Source: Limnoperna fortunei (taxonomy: Eukaryota > Mollusca > Bivalvia > Mytilida > Modiolidae). Taken from it: a DNA stretch of 64,000 nucleotides. The notes under the pieces are model-generated. The model ran no database searches and was not told where the DNA came from. It saw nothing but the letters and a program-made list of their open reading frames with translations. The stretch covers positions 87,300,896 to 87,364,895 of the forward strand of contig OX104119.1 in the NCBI GenBank assembly GCA_944474755.1, written 5' to 3'. The translations under genes and the position numbers were made by a program. Numbering within the stretch: position 1 is the first letter of the stretch; each line of letters opens with the position of its first letter. Below, one piece after another: positions 52,452 through 63,500 of this stretch.

Positions 52452-52522
52452 GTTATTATTGCGGTAGGATGTCTTGTACTCGGGAACTTGCAACGCAATG
52501 AGCTACAACAGTTCTAGCCAAT

Positions 52523-52540
52523 GCTCCGGGTTCTCCACCA
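52523..52540 (-). promoter_or_regulatory. Primer-binding site candidate of the nested element
   Basis: Two bases inside the 5' LTR, the minus strand reads tggtggagaacccggagc. The first nine bases (tggtggaga) are complementary to the 3' end TCTCCACCA common in tRNA-Ala; the match weakens after that. Confidence 0.6.
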
Positions 52541-52542
52541 AT

Positions 52543-53021
52543 TGACGTGTTGGGGAAACTAGCACGTAGATGCGAGAGATAACTGAGATGTGAAAATTCA
52601 ACTTTTATATTAAGCAAATGCAATAAGCAAATAAAATGCACAGTAAATAAAAGAGTTCAAATACAAACGGAATGTCCAGTACTATTGCACTATACGGAAA
52701 ATCCCGGTATAATTATAAACTGTTAAGATTCCTTACGGCTGCCGCAAAGTAAACTTTCGGATATCCGAACTGTCTAACAAATATTTCTGTCGACTTTTAT
52801 ATCAAAGTTCAAAACAAGTTGTCACTCACACCTGTCATGTCGAGACCTGTTAATTAGTTATCACAACAGAGTACATTAAACTAAAAGAAAATTAAGTTGA
52901 GCCTAATCTTATAATCCGTTAATTGAAATGTTAATTAAAACGTAAAAGTCATAAATAGAAATTGTTTGATATTCTTTAAAATGATATTTCCTCATATTTT
53001 GTACAATTTTACACCATGACA
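52543..53021 (-). repeat. 5' LTR of the nested element (right copy)
   Basis: 479 bp, same ends as 51052-51530. It is the 5' LTR on the minus strand and would drive transcription of the Gag-like gene. Its outer end joins the integrase C-terminal codons of the host element. Confidence 0.93.
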
Positions 53022-53469
53022 CTTGTACTGGTGGAAGGTGTACTAAATCGTCGGACCCACCATTGAAGGTATCCTCCGACTCTTCAACATCAACTACTGC
53101 AACATTCAGTAATCCAAAAATTAGCCCATTTACCTTATCGTTTCTGTCATAGTATGGCTTCAACATGTTTGCATGAAATATTTTGGTTTTTTCTCCAACC
53201 TGAATCTTGTAGTCAAGTGTTCCAACTTTTCCCACAATCTCAAAGGGACCCTTCCAATGCATCAATAGCTTATTCGTTTCAGTCGGTAACAGAACCAATA
53301 CCTTTTGTCCTACCTTTAAATTCTTGATCCTCGCTTTTTTGTCATATAACTTCTTATACTTTCTTGATGCTTGCTCTAAATTCTTCCTCGCTAATTCACA
53401 TGTGGTCTGTAACCTGTCTTTTAAATCAACTACATACTGATAAGTGGAACGAATATCAGGTTCACTTGT
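53022..53469 (-). pseudogene. Integrase C-terminal region of the outer pol (cut by stop and nested element)
   Basis: Same frame as the gag-pol part ending at 53470, but separated from it by a single taa (53470-53472 on this strand). It encodes a Lys/Arg-rich helix (LARKNLEQASRKYKKLYDKK) and the GPY/F-type integrase C-terminal block (KLLMHWKGPFEIVG, YKIQVGEKTKIFHANMLKPY), followed by an acidic linker. It stops at 53022, where the nested element begins; the linker continues in frame in the RT part at 51051. The apparent protein tail between 53021 and 52909 is nested LTR sequence. In an active element this part contacts target chromatin or DNA. Confidence 0.85.
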
Positions 53470-55938
53470 TTACTTTGTCCACAATTCCTTGAGTACCGTA
53501 ATAGGACCTCTAATTGACCTACCATAAATTAACTCAAAAGGGGTCAAACCAAGGCTTTCTTGAGGTGCATCCCTATAGGCAAATAACAGAGGATTCAAGT
53601 ATTTGTCCCAATCTTTTGGTTTCTCTGCACACAATCGCTTTAGCATCTGTTTTAGACTGCCATTAAACCTCTCACATAAACCATTGCACATTGGATGATA
53701 AGGTGTAGTAGTGAGCTGTCGTAATGATATCAGTCTACTGACCTCCTTCATTAATTCTGAATTAAATTGTGTACCCATGTCTGTCAACATCTCCTTTGGA
53801 ATGCCTAAACGACAAAAAATATCCAACAGAGCTTCAGCAACACGTTCGGTATTAATCGACGGCAATGCCACTGCTTCTGGATATCTAGTTGCATAGTCCA
53901 CCAAAGTAAGTATATACCTGTTTCCATTAACTGTACGTGGCTCTATAGGACCAATCAAATCAACGGCTACTCTTTCAAATGGAACGTCAATTAACGGCAT
54001 TCTGCCTAAAGGAGCTCGAGTAATTCTACCTTTTGGAATTGTCCTCTGGCATATGTCACATGATTGGCAAAATCTCCGGCAGTCTGACTGTATTCCTTGC
54101 CAATAAAATTCCGACAAAACTTTCAAATACGTACGTTTGACTCCAAGATGTCCTGACATAATACATTCATGTGCTAGACTTAATACTGTATCCCTGTACA
54201 TCTGAGGAACTACTAGCTGAGTAAAAACCTTACCTCCATCAGAAAACTTATTTGTATACTCCCTGTAAATCAACCCATTCTTTTTGAAGAATCTAGCCTT
54301 GCCTGGTGATACTTGCTCGTCATTTACAAGTTGTCTGATCTTTACAAGTGAGAGATCATCTGCCTGACCTTTCTTGATATCATCTGGTAAAACGTCTGAT
54401 CCACCATATGGCACTTTCAATTTAGGATACTTATGTTGCCTTTCTCTCTGGAGTTGCTGTCTTGTTTGCACTGCCTGTACTGATCTCCAGTCTGTATCTG
54501 GGTCTTTGGGATCACGTGCACCGGGAATATTACCTATAATTAAGTCGTATATCGGATCCTCTAAACACCACACATCGGTTAATCCTGTGTAATAAGGCGA
54601 TTCAATGAATGTGACAGCTACTGGTACAGATATTTTAGAACCATCTGCTAGAACACATGTTTGAAACTTACCTGTAAACTGTGAGTCAGCTACAAACTGC
54701 TTCTTTAATATCACACCGCTGCATCCAGTGTCTCTCAGTACTGTGACCTCCTTACTGTTCACTATACCTTTCGATTCGGGCATTTCAATGCGAGGACTAG
54801 ACATCTTAACTGAACTTTGTCCACACGCAGAAGTGTATATTGGTAAAGATATGGGAATCGTAAATGCACTACATACCTGAACATTATCGTTCTGTTTTCC
54901 TTGTTTATGTTGGCTCTCTTTTATGTTAACTGCTGCTACCTTTCCTTTCTTCTCAAAACAGTTTGATGCTATATGGCCATGCTTGCCACAATAGTAACAC
55001 CTTTTCTTTTGAAAATTATCCTTATCATTTACCTTTCCTGTCTGTTTCTCCTGTTTTCTTTGTTGACATTGCTGCATTTGTTGCGGTTTTTGTTTCAACA
55101 CTTTCTGTGCGTTGTCTGTCTGAAAAATGAGTGCCGTTATATTTGCGTTTCTAGCTTCCCTATACTGGTCAGCATACCTAGCCATCTGCTCTATGTTTTC
55201 TGGAATCCTTTCTTTCAAAAACAATGTTAAGTCCCTATTACAAATATGTAGTAACTGATCCCGCATCATTAAATCAAACAATCCATGAAATGTTGATGGA
55301 GTTTTGGACATTTCAATCCATCGCTGAAAGTATCCACTCAGTCTGACAACAAATTGCTGAAAAGTTTCTCCAGATTCTGGTCTACATTTTCGGAATTTCT
55401 GCTTGAAGCCATCCTCAGTAAGCTGAAACCGCTGAAGCAGAGAAGTTTTCAAAATCTCGTAATCTGTGCTCTGATCAGGTGATAGTAACGCATATACATC
55501 TAAAGCCCTACCTTTTAACAATGTGCTTAAATTAGTTGCCCAAAAATCATGTTCCCATTTCTGAGATATAGCATACCTTTCAAACCTCCTGATATAGGCG
55601 TCCATATCATCTGTAGATTCATCAAAATGTGGCATCTTGGGTGATCTAGGCTGCAACCCTATACCTGCACTTACAGATAAACCTTTACCTTTTAGCTCTG
55701 CTTGTTTTTGAAGCATTTCCACCTCATGAGCATGTTCTAGCTCTTTCATCTTCAACTCATTATCCATTTTATACTTAACTATTGAGAAATCATGTTCTCG
55801 TTGTTCTCGTTCCTTTTCACGCTTTAACCTTCTTTCTTCGCGCTGGTGGTCTTGTTGTTCAGTGACAAATTGTTTTAGCTCGCTTCCTGCATAACCTAAG
55901 GATATACCATATTCAGTAATTTCCCTTAATGTGTCCAT
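53470..55938 (-). CDS. Gag-protease-integrase part of the outer element polyprotein
   Basis: 822 codons from the ATG at 55936-55938 (the frame is open 11 codons further upstream without ATG). Numbered from that ATG: a charged coiled coil at about 25-85; capsid-like segment 110-270, of which 175-265 is SCAN-like (FKQKFRKCRPESGETF, RLSGYFQRW, LFDLMMRDQLL, FLKERIPENIEQMARY); CCHC knuckle CYYCGKHGHIASNC at 314-327; aspartic protease LRDTGCSGVIL with D403; integrase zinc domain H590, H597, C627, C630; catalytic core D660, D720, E756 (D-D35-E). The protein ends at a taa in the integrase after KELWTK, just before its C-terminal block. Gag and pol share one frame with no frameshift signal. No RT lies between protease and integrase, which is unusual for Ty3/gypsy. 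Confidence 0.9.
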   Translation of the reverse strand: MDTLREITEYGISLGYAGSELKQFVTEQQDHQREERRLKREKEREQREHDFSIVKYKMDNELKMKELEHAHEVEMLQKQAELKGKGLSVSAGIGLQPRSPKMPHFDESTDDMDAYIRRFERYAISQKWEHDFWATNLSTLLKGRALDVYALLSPDQSTDYEILKTSLLQRFQLTEDGFKQKFRKCRPESGETFQQFVVRLSGYFQRWIEMSKTPSTFHGLFDLMMRDQLLHICNRDLTLFLKERIPENIEQMARYADQYREARNANITALIFQTDNAQKVLKQKPQQMQQCQQRKQEKQTGKVNDKDNFQKKRCYYCGKHGHIASNCFEKKGKVAAVNIKESQHKQGKQNDNVQVCSAFTIPISLPIYTSACGQSSVKMSSPRIEMPESKGIVNSKEVTVLRDTGCSGVILKKQFVADSQFTGKFQTCVLADGSKISVPVAVTFIESPYYTGLTDVWCLEDPIYDLIIGNIPGARDPKDPDTDWRSVQAVQTRQQLQRERQHKYPKLKVPYGGSDVLPDDIKKGQADDLSLVKIRQLVNDEQVSPGKARFFKKNGLIYREYTNKFSDGGKVFTQLVVPQMYRDTVLSLAHECIMSGHLGVKRTYLKVLSEFYWQGIQSDCRRFCQSCDICQRTIPKGRITRAPLGRMPLIDVPFERVAVDLIGPIEPRTVNGNRYILTLVDYATRYPEAVALPSINTERVAEALLDIFCRLGIPKEMLTDMGTQFNSELMKEVSRLISLRQLTTTPYHPMCNGLCERFNGSLKQMLKRLCAEKPKDWDKYLNPLLFAYRDAPQESLGLTPFELIYGRSIRGPITVLKELWTK

Positions 55939-56315
55939 TGTACAAGCAGAAACTATAGCAGGATATGCCACTCGAGATGATATTGCCTAATTTGATACAC
56001 AGGTCTGAAAAGTCCTTGATAAACTCAACAGTGCATATAATGACCAAAACCAATAACCTTACCAAACTACACCTTCAACCACTACTGCACGGTCCAGCTA
56101 GCATACCAGTTACTCGACAACCAATATACCAACTTGGAATAAACAGCTAGACATCCGAGGTCTTCCAACTGCCAAAGCTTTAGGTCACTTCAAACTTCAG
56201 TCAGATTCATACGATTTACAATCTGAAAATATTTCAATATAAAAATATATGTCAATTTTTTTTTTTAACTAACAAAATTGAAAAATTTCAAAATATAAAA
56301 ACCGGAAATTTACCT
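55939..56315 (-). other. Leader of the outer element
   Basis: About 380 bp between the primer site and the Gag ATG. It is AT-rich with an 11-13 base T run near 56257-56266 (plus strand). No long open frame is present. It would hold the packaging signal, but nothing specific is visible. Confidence 0.6.
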
Positions 56316-56333
56316 ATCCCACTTCTGACACCA
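56316..56333 (-). promoter_or_regulatory. Primer-binding site of the outer element (tRNA-Leu type)
   Basis: Minus strand tggtgtcagaagtgggat, five bases from the 5' LTR. It is complementary to a CCA-ending tRNA 3' end of the tRNA-Leu type (…CCCACTTCTGACACCA), as in many Ty3/gypsy elements of animals. Confidence 0.8.
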
Positions 56334-56338
56334 AAAAT

Positions 56339-57522
56339 TGTCAAGTAAAACCGAGTTTATTCCGGTTGATTATATTATTTAAAGAAAACAAGAAAATCCA
56401 CAACTAAATATATTTACATATAACACAATTACAGTATATAACATTAAAATACCCCCCGAAATGTAATAACAAAAAATAATAGACGTCTAAATGTCTTATT
56501 GTTCGTTTCACTGATCAGTTAACACCAAGTCCAGTTTGCGCTGTTGAAACACAAAACACCAATTCTCCGTCTAAGTGACTTCTTATCCTCTGTCGTCCTA
56601 ACGCACCGTCGTCCTTGCGACCATTTATACGTCGTTGTCTTTCGACTTAAACACGTGATCCATGCGACTATTTAGGTGCTCCATCGTCCAAGTGACCACC
56701 TATGCTTTGACCTGATAAAATAGTACACAACTATCAATATCAAATACTATAATGTGCCTGAATACGCACAGTACAATTCTATCAACTAAAATGTAATAAC
56801 TCTATGCATATTTTATGTCCGAGTACACACAGTACTACAACCTAATACATGTTATGTCCGAGTACCCACAGTACTACAACCTAATACATGTTATGTCCGA
56901 GTACACACAGTACTACAACCTAATACATGTTATGTCCGAGTACACACAGTACTACAACCTAATACATGTTATGTCCGAGTACACACAGTACTACAACCTA
57001 ATACATGTTAAATGTTATATTGTGCCTGAATACGCACCAACAAATGTTTACAACGTTTTGGACTCCGTGCTTTGTTTACTAAGAAACTTTCAATCTAGCG
57101 CTATTGTATGCAATACGAAAACAATATCTCAAAATACAAGGTAAAATATTTCAACCCCAAATACGAAATTGCAAATTACATGCTTACAGAAAATATCATA
57201 GAAGCTAACTGTTTAAAATACGCAAGTATGCGTTTAACAAATAAATTTATCACTTACCTCAGATATCGTGCGTTCAATCCAGTGGGTGCATATCGGCTGT
57301 CCTGACTATCAACTAGTCAACCCAACACTAAGAAAAACCCGTGCAACCAAGTATATATATTGACCACAAGAAACCTGTTTAACAAGTTTACGATTCTGAA
57401 TATAGTTTCGGTGTGTTCGACTGAGATTAAGGCGTTGTTTACCGTAGCTATTCTAATAATTAATGAACATATATACACAAAATATACATAACAATTATAT
57501 GCTGTGAAATAGGTTCGTGACA
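56339..57522 (-). repeat. 5' LTR of the outer element (right copy)
   Basis: 1184 bp, near-identical to 48392-49575. It includes the five-copy 39-bp repeat at about 56814-57008. It lies next to the primer site, so it is the 5' LTR and promoter end. It is followed by the gatgg target duplication and then satellite. Confidence 0.93.
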
Positions 57523-60500
57523 GATGGTTCTCAGGCCTACTCCCAGTGTTGGGCATTGTGACGGTTCCCAGTGTGCTCCCAGTGTTGGGTATTGTGACGG
57601 TTCTCAGGCCTACTCCCAGTGTTAGATATTGTGACGGTTCCTAGGTCTACTCCCTGTGTTAGGTATTGTGACGGTTCCTAGACCTACTCCCTGTGTTGGG
57701 TATTGTGATGGTTCTCAGGCCTACTCCCAGTGTTGGGTATTGTGACGGTTCTCAGGCCTACTCCCAGTGCTGGGTATTGTGACGGTTCTCAGGCCTACTC
57801 CCTGTGTTGGGTATTGTCACGGTTCTCAGACCTACTCCCTGTGTTGGGTATTGTGATGGTTCCCAGTCCTACTCCCAGTGTTGGGTATTGTGACGGGTCT
57901 CATGCCTACTCCCAGTGTTGGGTATTGTGACGGTTCTCAGGCCTACTCCCAGTGTTGGGTATTGTTACGGGTCTCATGCCTTCTCCCAGTGCTGGGTATT
58001 GTGACGGTTCCCAGGCTTACTCCCAGTGTTGGGTATTGTGACGGTTCTCAGGCTTTTTCCCAGTGCTGGGTATTGTGAGGCCTACTCCCAGTGTTGGGTA
58101 TTGTGACGGTTTGCAGGCCTACTCCCAGTGTTGGGTATTGTTACGGGTCTCATGCCTTCTCCCAGTGCTGGGTATTGTGACGGTTCCCAGGCTTACTCCC
58201 AGTGTTGGGTATTGTGACGGTTCTCAGGCCTACTCCCAGTGTTGGGTATTGTGACGGTTGTCAGGCCTACTCCCAGTGCTGGGTATTGTGAGGCTTACTC
58301 TCAGTGTTGGGTATTGTGACGGTTTTCAGGCCTACTCCCAGTGTTGGGTATTGTGACGGGTCTCATGCCTTCTCCCAGTCCTGGTATTGTGACGGTTCCC
58401 AGGCTTACTCCCAGTGTTGGGTATTGTGACGGTTCTCAGGCCTACTCCCAGTGTTGGGTATTGTGACGGTTCCCAGGCCTACTCCCAGTGTTCGGTATTG
58501 TGATGGTTCCCAGTCCTACTCCCTGTGTTGGGTATTGTGACGGTTCCCAGTCTACTCCCAGTGCTCGGTATTGTGATGGTTCGCAGTCCTCCTCACAGTG
58601 TTTTGTATTGTGACGGTTCCTAGGCCTACTCCCAGTGTTGGGTATTGTGACGGTTCCTAAACCTACTCCCTGTGTTGGGTATTGTGATGGTTCTCAGGCC
58701 TACTCCCTGTGTTGGGTATTGTGATGGTTCTCAGGCCTACTCCGAGTGCTGGGTATTATGACGGTTCTCAGGCCTACTCCCTGTGTTGGGTATTGTGACG
58801 GTTCTCAGACCTACTCCCTGTGTTGGGTATTGTGATGGTTCCCAGTCCTACTCCCAGTGTTGGGTATTGTGACGGGTCTCATGCCTTCTCGCAGTGTTGG
58901 GTATTGTGACGGTTCTCAGGCCTTCTCCCAGTGCTGGGTATTGTGAGGCCTACTCCCAGTGTTGGGTATTGTGACGGTTCTCAGGCCTACTCCCAGTGTT
59001 GGGTATTGTTACGGGTCTCATGCCTTCTCCCAGTGCTGGGTATTGTGACGGTTCCCAGGCTTACTCCCAGTGTTGGGTATTGTGACGGTTCTCAGGCCTA
59101 CTCCCAGTGTTGGGTATTGTGACGGTTCTCAGGCCTACTCCCAGTGCTGGGTATTGTGAGGTCTACTCCCAGTGTTGGGTATTGTGACGGTTCCCAGGCC
59201 TACTCCCATTGTTGGGTATTGTGACGGTTCTCAGGCCTTCTCCCAATGTTGGGTATTTTGATGGTTCCTAGGTCTACTCCCAGTGTTGGGTATTGTGATG
59301 GTTCTCAGGCCTACTCCCAGTGTTGGGCATTGTGACGGTTCCCAGTGTACTCCCAGTGTTGGGTATTGTGACGGTTCTAAGACCTACTCCCAGTGTTGGG
59401 TATTGTTACGGTTCTCAGGCCTACTCCCAGTGTTGAGTATTGTGACGGTTCTCAAGCCTACGCCCAGTGTTGAGTATTGTGACGGTTCCCAATCCTACTC
59501 CCAGTGCTGGGTATTGTGACGGTTCCCAGGCCTACTCCCAGTGTTGGGTATTGTGACGGTTCTCAGACCTACTCCCAGTGTTGGGTATTGTGACGGCTCC
59601 CAGGCCTACTCCCAGTGCTGGGTATTGTGACGGTTCTCAGACCTACTTCCAGTGTTGGGTATTGTGACGGTTCTCAGGCCTACTCCCAGTGTTGGGTATT
59701 GTGGCGGTTCTCAGGCCTACTCCCAGTGTTGGGTATTATGACGGTTCTCAGGCCTGCTCCCAGTGTTGGGTATTGTGAAGGTTCTCAGGCCTACTCCCAG
59801 TGTGGGGTATTGTGACGGTTCTCAGACCTACTCCCAGTGCCGGTATTGTGACGGTTCTCAGGCCTACTCCCAGTGTTGGGTATTGTGACAGTTCATAGGC
59901 CTACTCCCCGTGTTGGGTATTGTGACGGTTCTCAGGCCTACTCCCAATGTTGGGTATTGTGACGGGTCTCATGCCTTCTCCCAGTGTTGGGTATTGTGAC
60001 CGGTCTCATGCCTTCTCCCATTGCTGGGTATTGTGATGGTTCCCAGGCCTACTCCCAGTGTTGGGTATTGTGATGGTTCCTAGGTCTACTCTCAGAGTTG
60101 GGTATTGTGACGGTTCCCAGGCTTACTCCCAGTGTTGGGTTATTGTGATGGTTCCTAGGTCTACTCCCAGTGTTGGGTATTGTGACGGCTCTCAGGCCTA
60201 CTCCCAGTGTTGGGTATTGTGACGGTTCCTAGACCTACTCCCAGTGCTGGGTATTGTGACGGTTCCCAGGCCTACTCCCAGTGTTGGGTATTGTGATGGT
60301 TCCTAGGTCTACTCCCAGTGTTGGGTATTGTGATGTTTCCCAGGCCTACTCCCAGTGCTGGGTATTGTGACGGTTCCCAGGCCTACTCCCAGTGCTGGGT
60401 ATTGTGACGGTTCCCAGGCCTACTCCCAGTGTTGAGTATTGTGACGGTTCTCAAGCCTACGCCCAGTGTTGAGTATTGTGACGGTTCCCAATCCTACTCC

Positions 60501-63500
60501 CAGTGCTGGGTATTGTGACGGTTCCCAGGCCTACTCCCAGTGTTGGGTATTGTGACGGTTCTCAGACCTACTCCCAGTGTTGGGTATTGTGACGGTTCCC
60601 AGGCCTACTCCCAGTGTTGGGTATTGTGACGGTTCTCAGACCTACTCCCAGTGTTGGGTATTGTGACGGTTCCCAGGCCTACTCCCAGTGTTGGGTATTG
60701 TGACGGTTCTCAGGCCTTCTCCCAGTGTTGGGTATTTTGATGGTTCCTAGGTCTACTCCCAGTGTTGGGTATTGTGATGGTTCTCAGGCCTACTCCCAGT
60801 GTTGGGCATTGTGACGGTTCCCAGTGTACTCCCAGTGTTGGGTATTGTGACGGTTCTAAGACCTACTCCCAGTGTTGGGTATTGTTACGGTTCTCAGGCC
60901 TACTCCCAGTGTTGAGTATTGTGACGGTTCTCAAGCCTACGCCCAGTGCTGGGTATTGTGACGGTTCCCAGGCCTACTCCCAGTGTTGGGTATTGAGACG
61001 GTTCCCAGGCCTACTCACAGTGCTGGGTATATTGACGGTTCTCAGACCTACTTCCAGTGTTGGGTATTGTGACGGTTCTCAGGCCTACTCCCAGTGTTGG
61101 GTATTGTGACGGTTCTCAGGCCTACTCCCAGTGTTGGGTATTGTGACGGTTCTCAGGCCTACTCCCAGTGTTGGGTATTGTGAAGGTTCTCAGGCCTACT
61201 CCCAGTGTGGGGTATTGTGACAGTTCTCAGACCTACTCCCAGTGCCGGTATTGTGACGGTTCTCAGGCCAACTCCCAGTGTTGGGTATTGTGACAGTTCA
61301 TAGGCCTACTACCCGTGTTGGGTATTGTGACGGTTCTCATTCCTTCTCCCATTGCTGGGTATTGTGACGGGTCTCATGCCTTCTCCCAGTGTTGGGTATT
61401 GTGACCGGTCTCATGCCTTCTCCCATTGCTGGGTATTGTGATGGTTCCCAGGCCTACTCCCAGTGTTGGGTATTGTGATGGTTCCTAGGTCTACTCTCAG
61501 AGTTGGGTATTGTGACGGTTCCCAGGCTTACTCCCAGTGTTGGGTTATTGTGATGGTTCCTAGGTCTACTCCCAGTGTTGGGTATTGTGACAGCTCTCAG
61601 GCCTACTCCCAGTGTTGGGTATTGTGACGGTTCCTAGACCTACTCCCAGTGCTGGGTATTGTGACGGTTCCCAGGCCTACTCCCAGTGTTGGGTATTGTG
61701 ATGGTTCCTAGGTCTACTCCCAGTGTTGGGTATTGTGATGGTTCCCAGGCCTACTCCCAGTGCTGGGTATTGTGACGGTTCCCAGGCCTACTCCCAGTGC
61801 TGGGTATTGTGACGGTTCCCAGGCCTACTCCCAGTGTTGGGTATTGTGATGGTTCCTAGACCTACTCCCTGTGTTGGGTATTGTGATGGTTCTCAGGCCT
61901 ACTCCCAGTGTTGGGTATTGTGACGGTTCCTAGACCTACTCCCAGTGCTGGGTATTGTGGCATGTCTCATGCCTTCTCCCAGTGCTGGGTATTGTGACGG
62001 GTTTCATGTCTTCTCCCATTGCTGGGTATTGTGATGGTTCCCAGGCCTACTCCCAGTGTTGGGTATTGTGATGGTTCCTAGGTTTACTCCCAGTGTTGGG
62101 TATTGTGACGGTTCCCAGGCCTACTGCCAGTGTTGGGTATTGTGATGGTTCCTAGGTCTACTCCCAGTGTTGGGTATTGTGACGGTTCTCAGGTCTACTC
62201 CCAGTGTTGGGTATTGTGACGGTTCCTAGACCTACTCCCTGTGTTGGGTATTTTGATGGTTCCTAGGTCTACTCCCAGTGTTGGGTATTGTGACGGTTCT
62301 CAGGCCTACTCCCAGTGCTGGGTATTGTGATGGTTCCTAGGCCTACTCCCAGTGTTGGGTATTGTGACGGTTCCCAGTCTACTCCCAGTGTTGGGTATTG
62401 GGACGGTTCCCAGTCTACTCCCAGTGTTGGGTATTGTTACGGGTCTCATGCCATCTCCCATTGCTGGGTATTGATATGGTTCCCAGGCCTACTCCCAGTG
62501 TTGGGTATTGTGACGGTTCTCAGACCTTCTCCCATTGCTGGGTATTATGACGGTTCCTAGACCTAATCCCAGTGTTGGGTATTGTGACGGGTCTCATGCC
62601 TTCTCCCAGTGCTGGGTATTGTGACGGGTCTCATGCCTTCTCCCAGTGTTGGGTATTGTGACGGGTCTCATGCGTTCTCCCATTGCTGGGTATTTTGATG
62701 GTTCCCAGGCCTACTCCCAGTGTTGGGTATTGTGATGGTTCCTAGGTCTACTCCCAGTGTTGGGTATTGTGACGGTTCCCAGGCCTACTCCCAGTGTTGA
62801 GTATTTTGATGGTTCCTAGGTCTACTCCCAGTGTTGGGTATTGTGGTGGTTCTCAGGCCTACTCCCAGTGTTGGGCATTGTGACGGTTCCCAGTGTACTC
62901 CCAGTGTTGGGTATTGTGACGGTTCTCAGGCCTACTCCCAGTGTTAGATATTGTGACGGTTCCTAGGTCTACTCCCTGTGTTGGGTATTGTGACGGTTCC
63001 CATGCCTACTCCCAGTGTTGGGTATAGTGAGGTTCTCAGGGCTACTCCCAGTGTTGGGTATTGTGACGGTTCCCAGGCCTACTCCCAGTGTTCGGTATTG
63101 TGATGGTTCCCAGTCCTACTCCCTGTGTTGGGTATTGTGACGGTTGCCAGTCTACTCCCAGTGCTGGGTATTGTGATGGTTCCCAGTCCTACTCACAGTG
63201 TTGGGTATTGTGACGATTCCTAGGCCTACTCCCAGTGTTGGGTATTGTGACGGTTCCTAGACCTACTCCCAGTGTTGGGTATTGTGACGGTTCTCAGGCC
63301 TACTCCCAGTGCTGGGTATTGTGACGGTTCTCAGGCCTACTCCCTGTGTTGGGTATTGTGACGGTTCTCAGACCTACTCCCTGTGTTGGGTATTGTGATG
63401 GTTCCCAGTCCTACTCCCAGTGTTGGGTATTGTGACGGGTCTCATGCCTACTCCCAGTGTTGGGTATTGTGACGGTTCTCAGGCCTACTCCCAGTGTTGG

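Larger units (their letters stand above)
51052..53021 (-). mobile_element. Nested non-autonomous LTR retrotransposon carrying one Gag-like gene
   Basis: 1970-bp element inserted in the outer pol between integrase and RT. It has 479-bp direct LTRs with TG...CA ends, a 4-bp target duplication, a tRNA-type primer site next to the right LTR and a strong purine tract next to the left LTR, so it lies on the minus strand like its host element. The internal part is only about 1.0 kb and encodes one zinc-knuckle/coiled-coil protein with no protease, RT or integrase. Only one LTR mismatch is seen (c at 51093, t at 52584), so the insertion is very young. It resembles described terminal-repeat elements that keep only a Gag gene (TR-GAG type). 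Its autonomous partner is not in the window. Confidence 0.88.
48392..57522 (-). mobile_element. Gmr1-like Ty3/gypsy LTR retrotransposon (with a nested element)
   Basis: A complete 9131-bp insertion in the 37-bp satellite, coding on the minus strand, with 1184-bp LTRs, a 5-bp target duplication, a primer-binding site and a polypurine tract. Without the nested element and its extra 4-bp duplication the length is about 7.16 kb. Protein order is Gag, protease, integrase, reverse transcriptase, RNase H. Sequence motifs are Ty3/gypsy-like (H-H-C-C and D-D35-E integrase with a GPF-type C-terminal block, FVDD reverse transcriptase), but integrase precedes RT, as in Ty1/copia and in the known Gmr1 group. 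No envelope gene is present. The two LTRs differ at about seven sites by eye (about 99.4% identity), indicating a recent insertion. This copy is defective. Confidence 0.9.

Noticed and set aside
49755..55230. Plus-strand frames within the LTR element
   Set aside because: They lie antisense to the clear minus-strand pol and gag reading frames.
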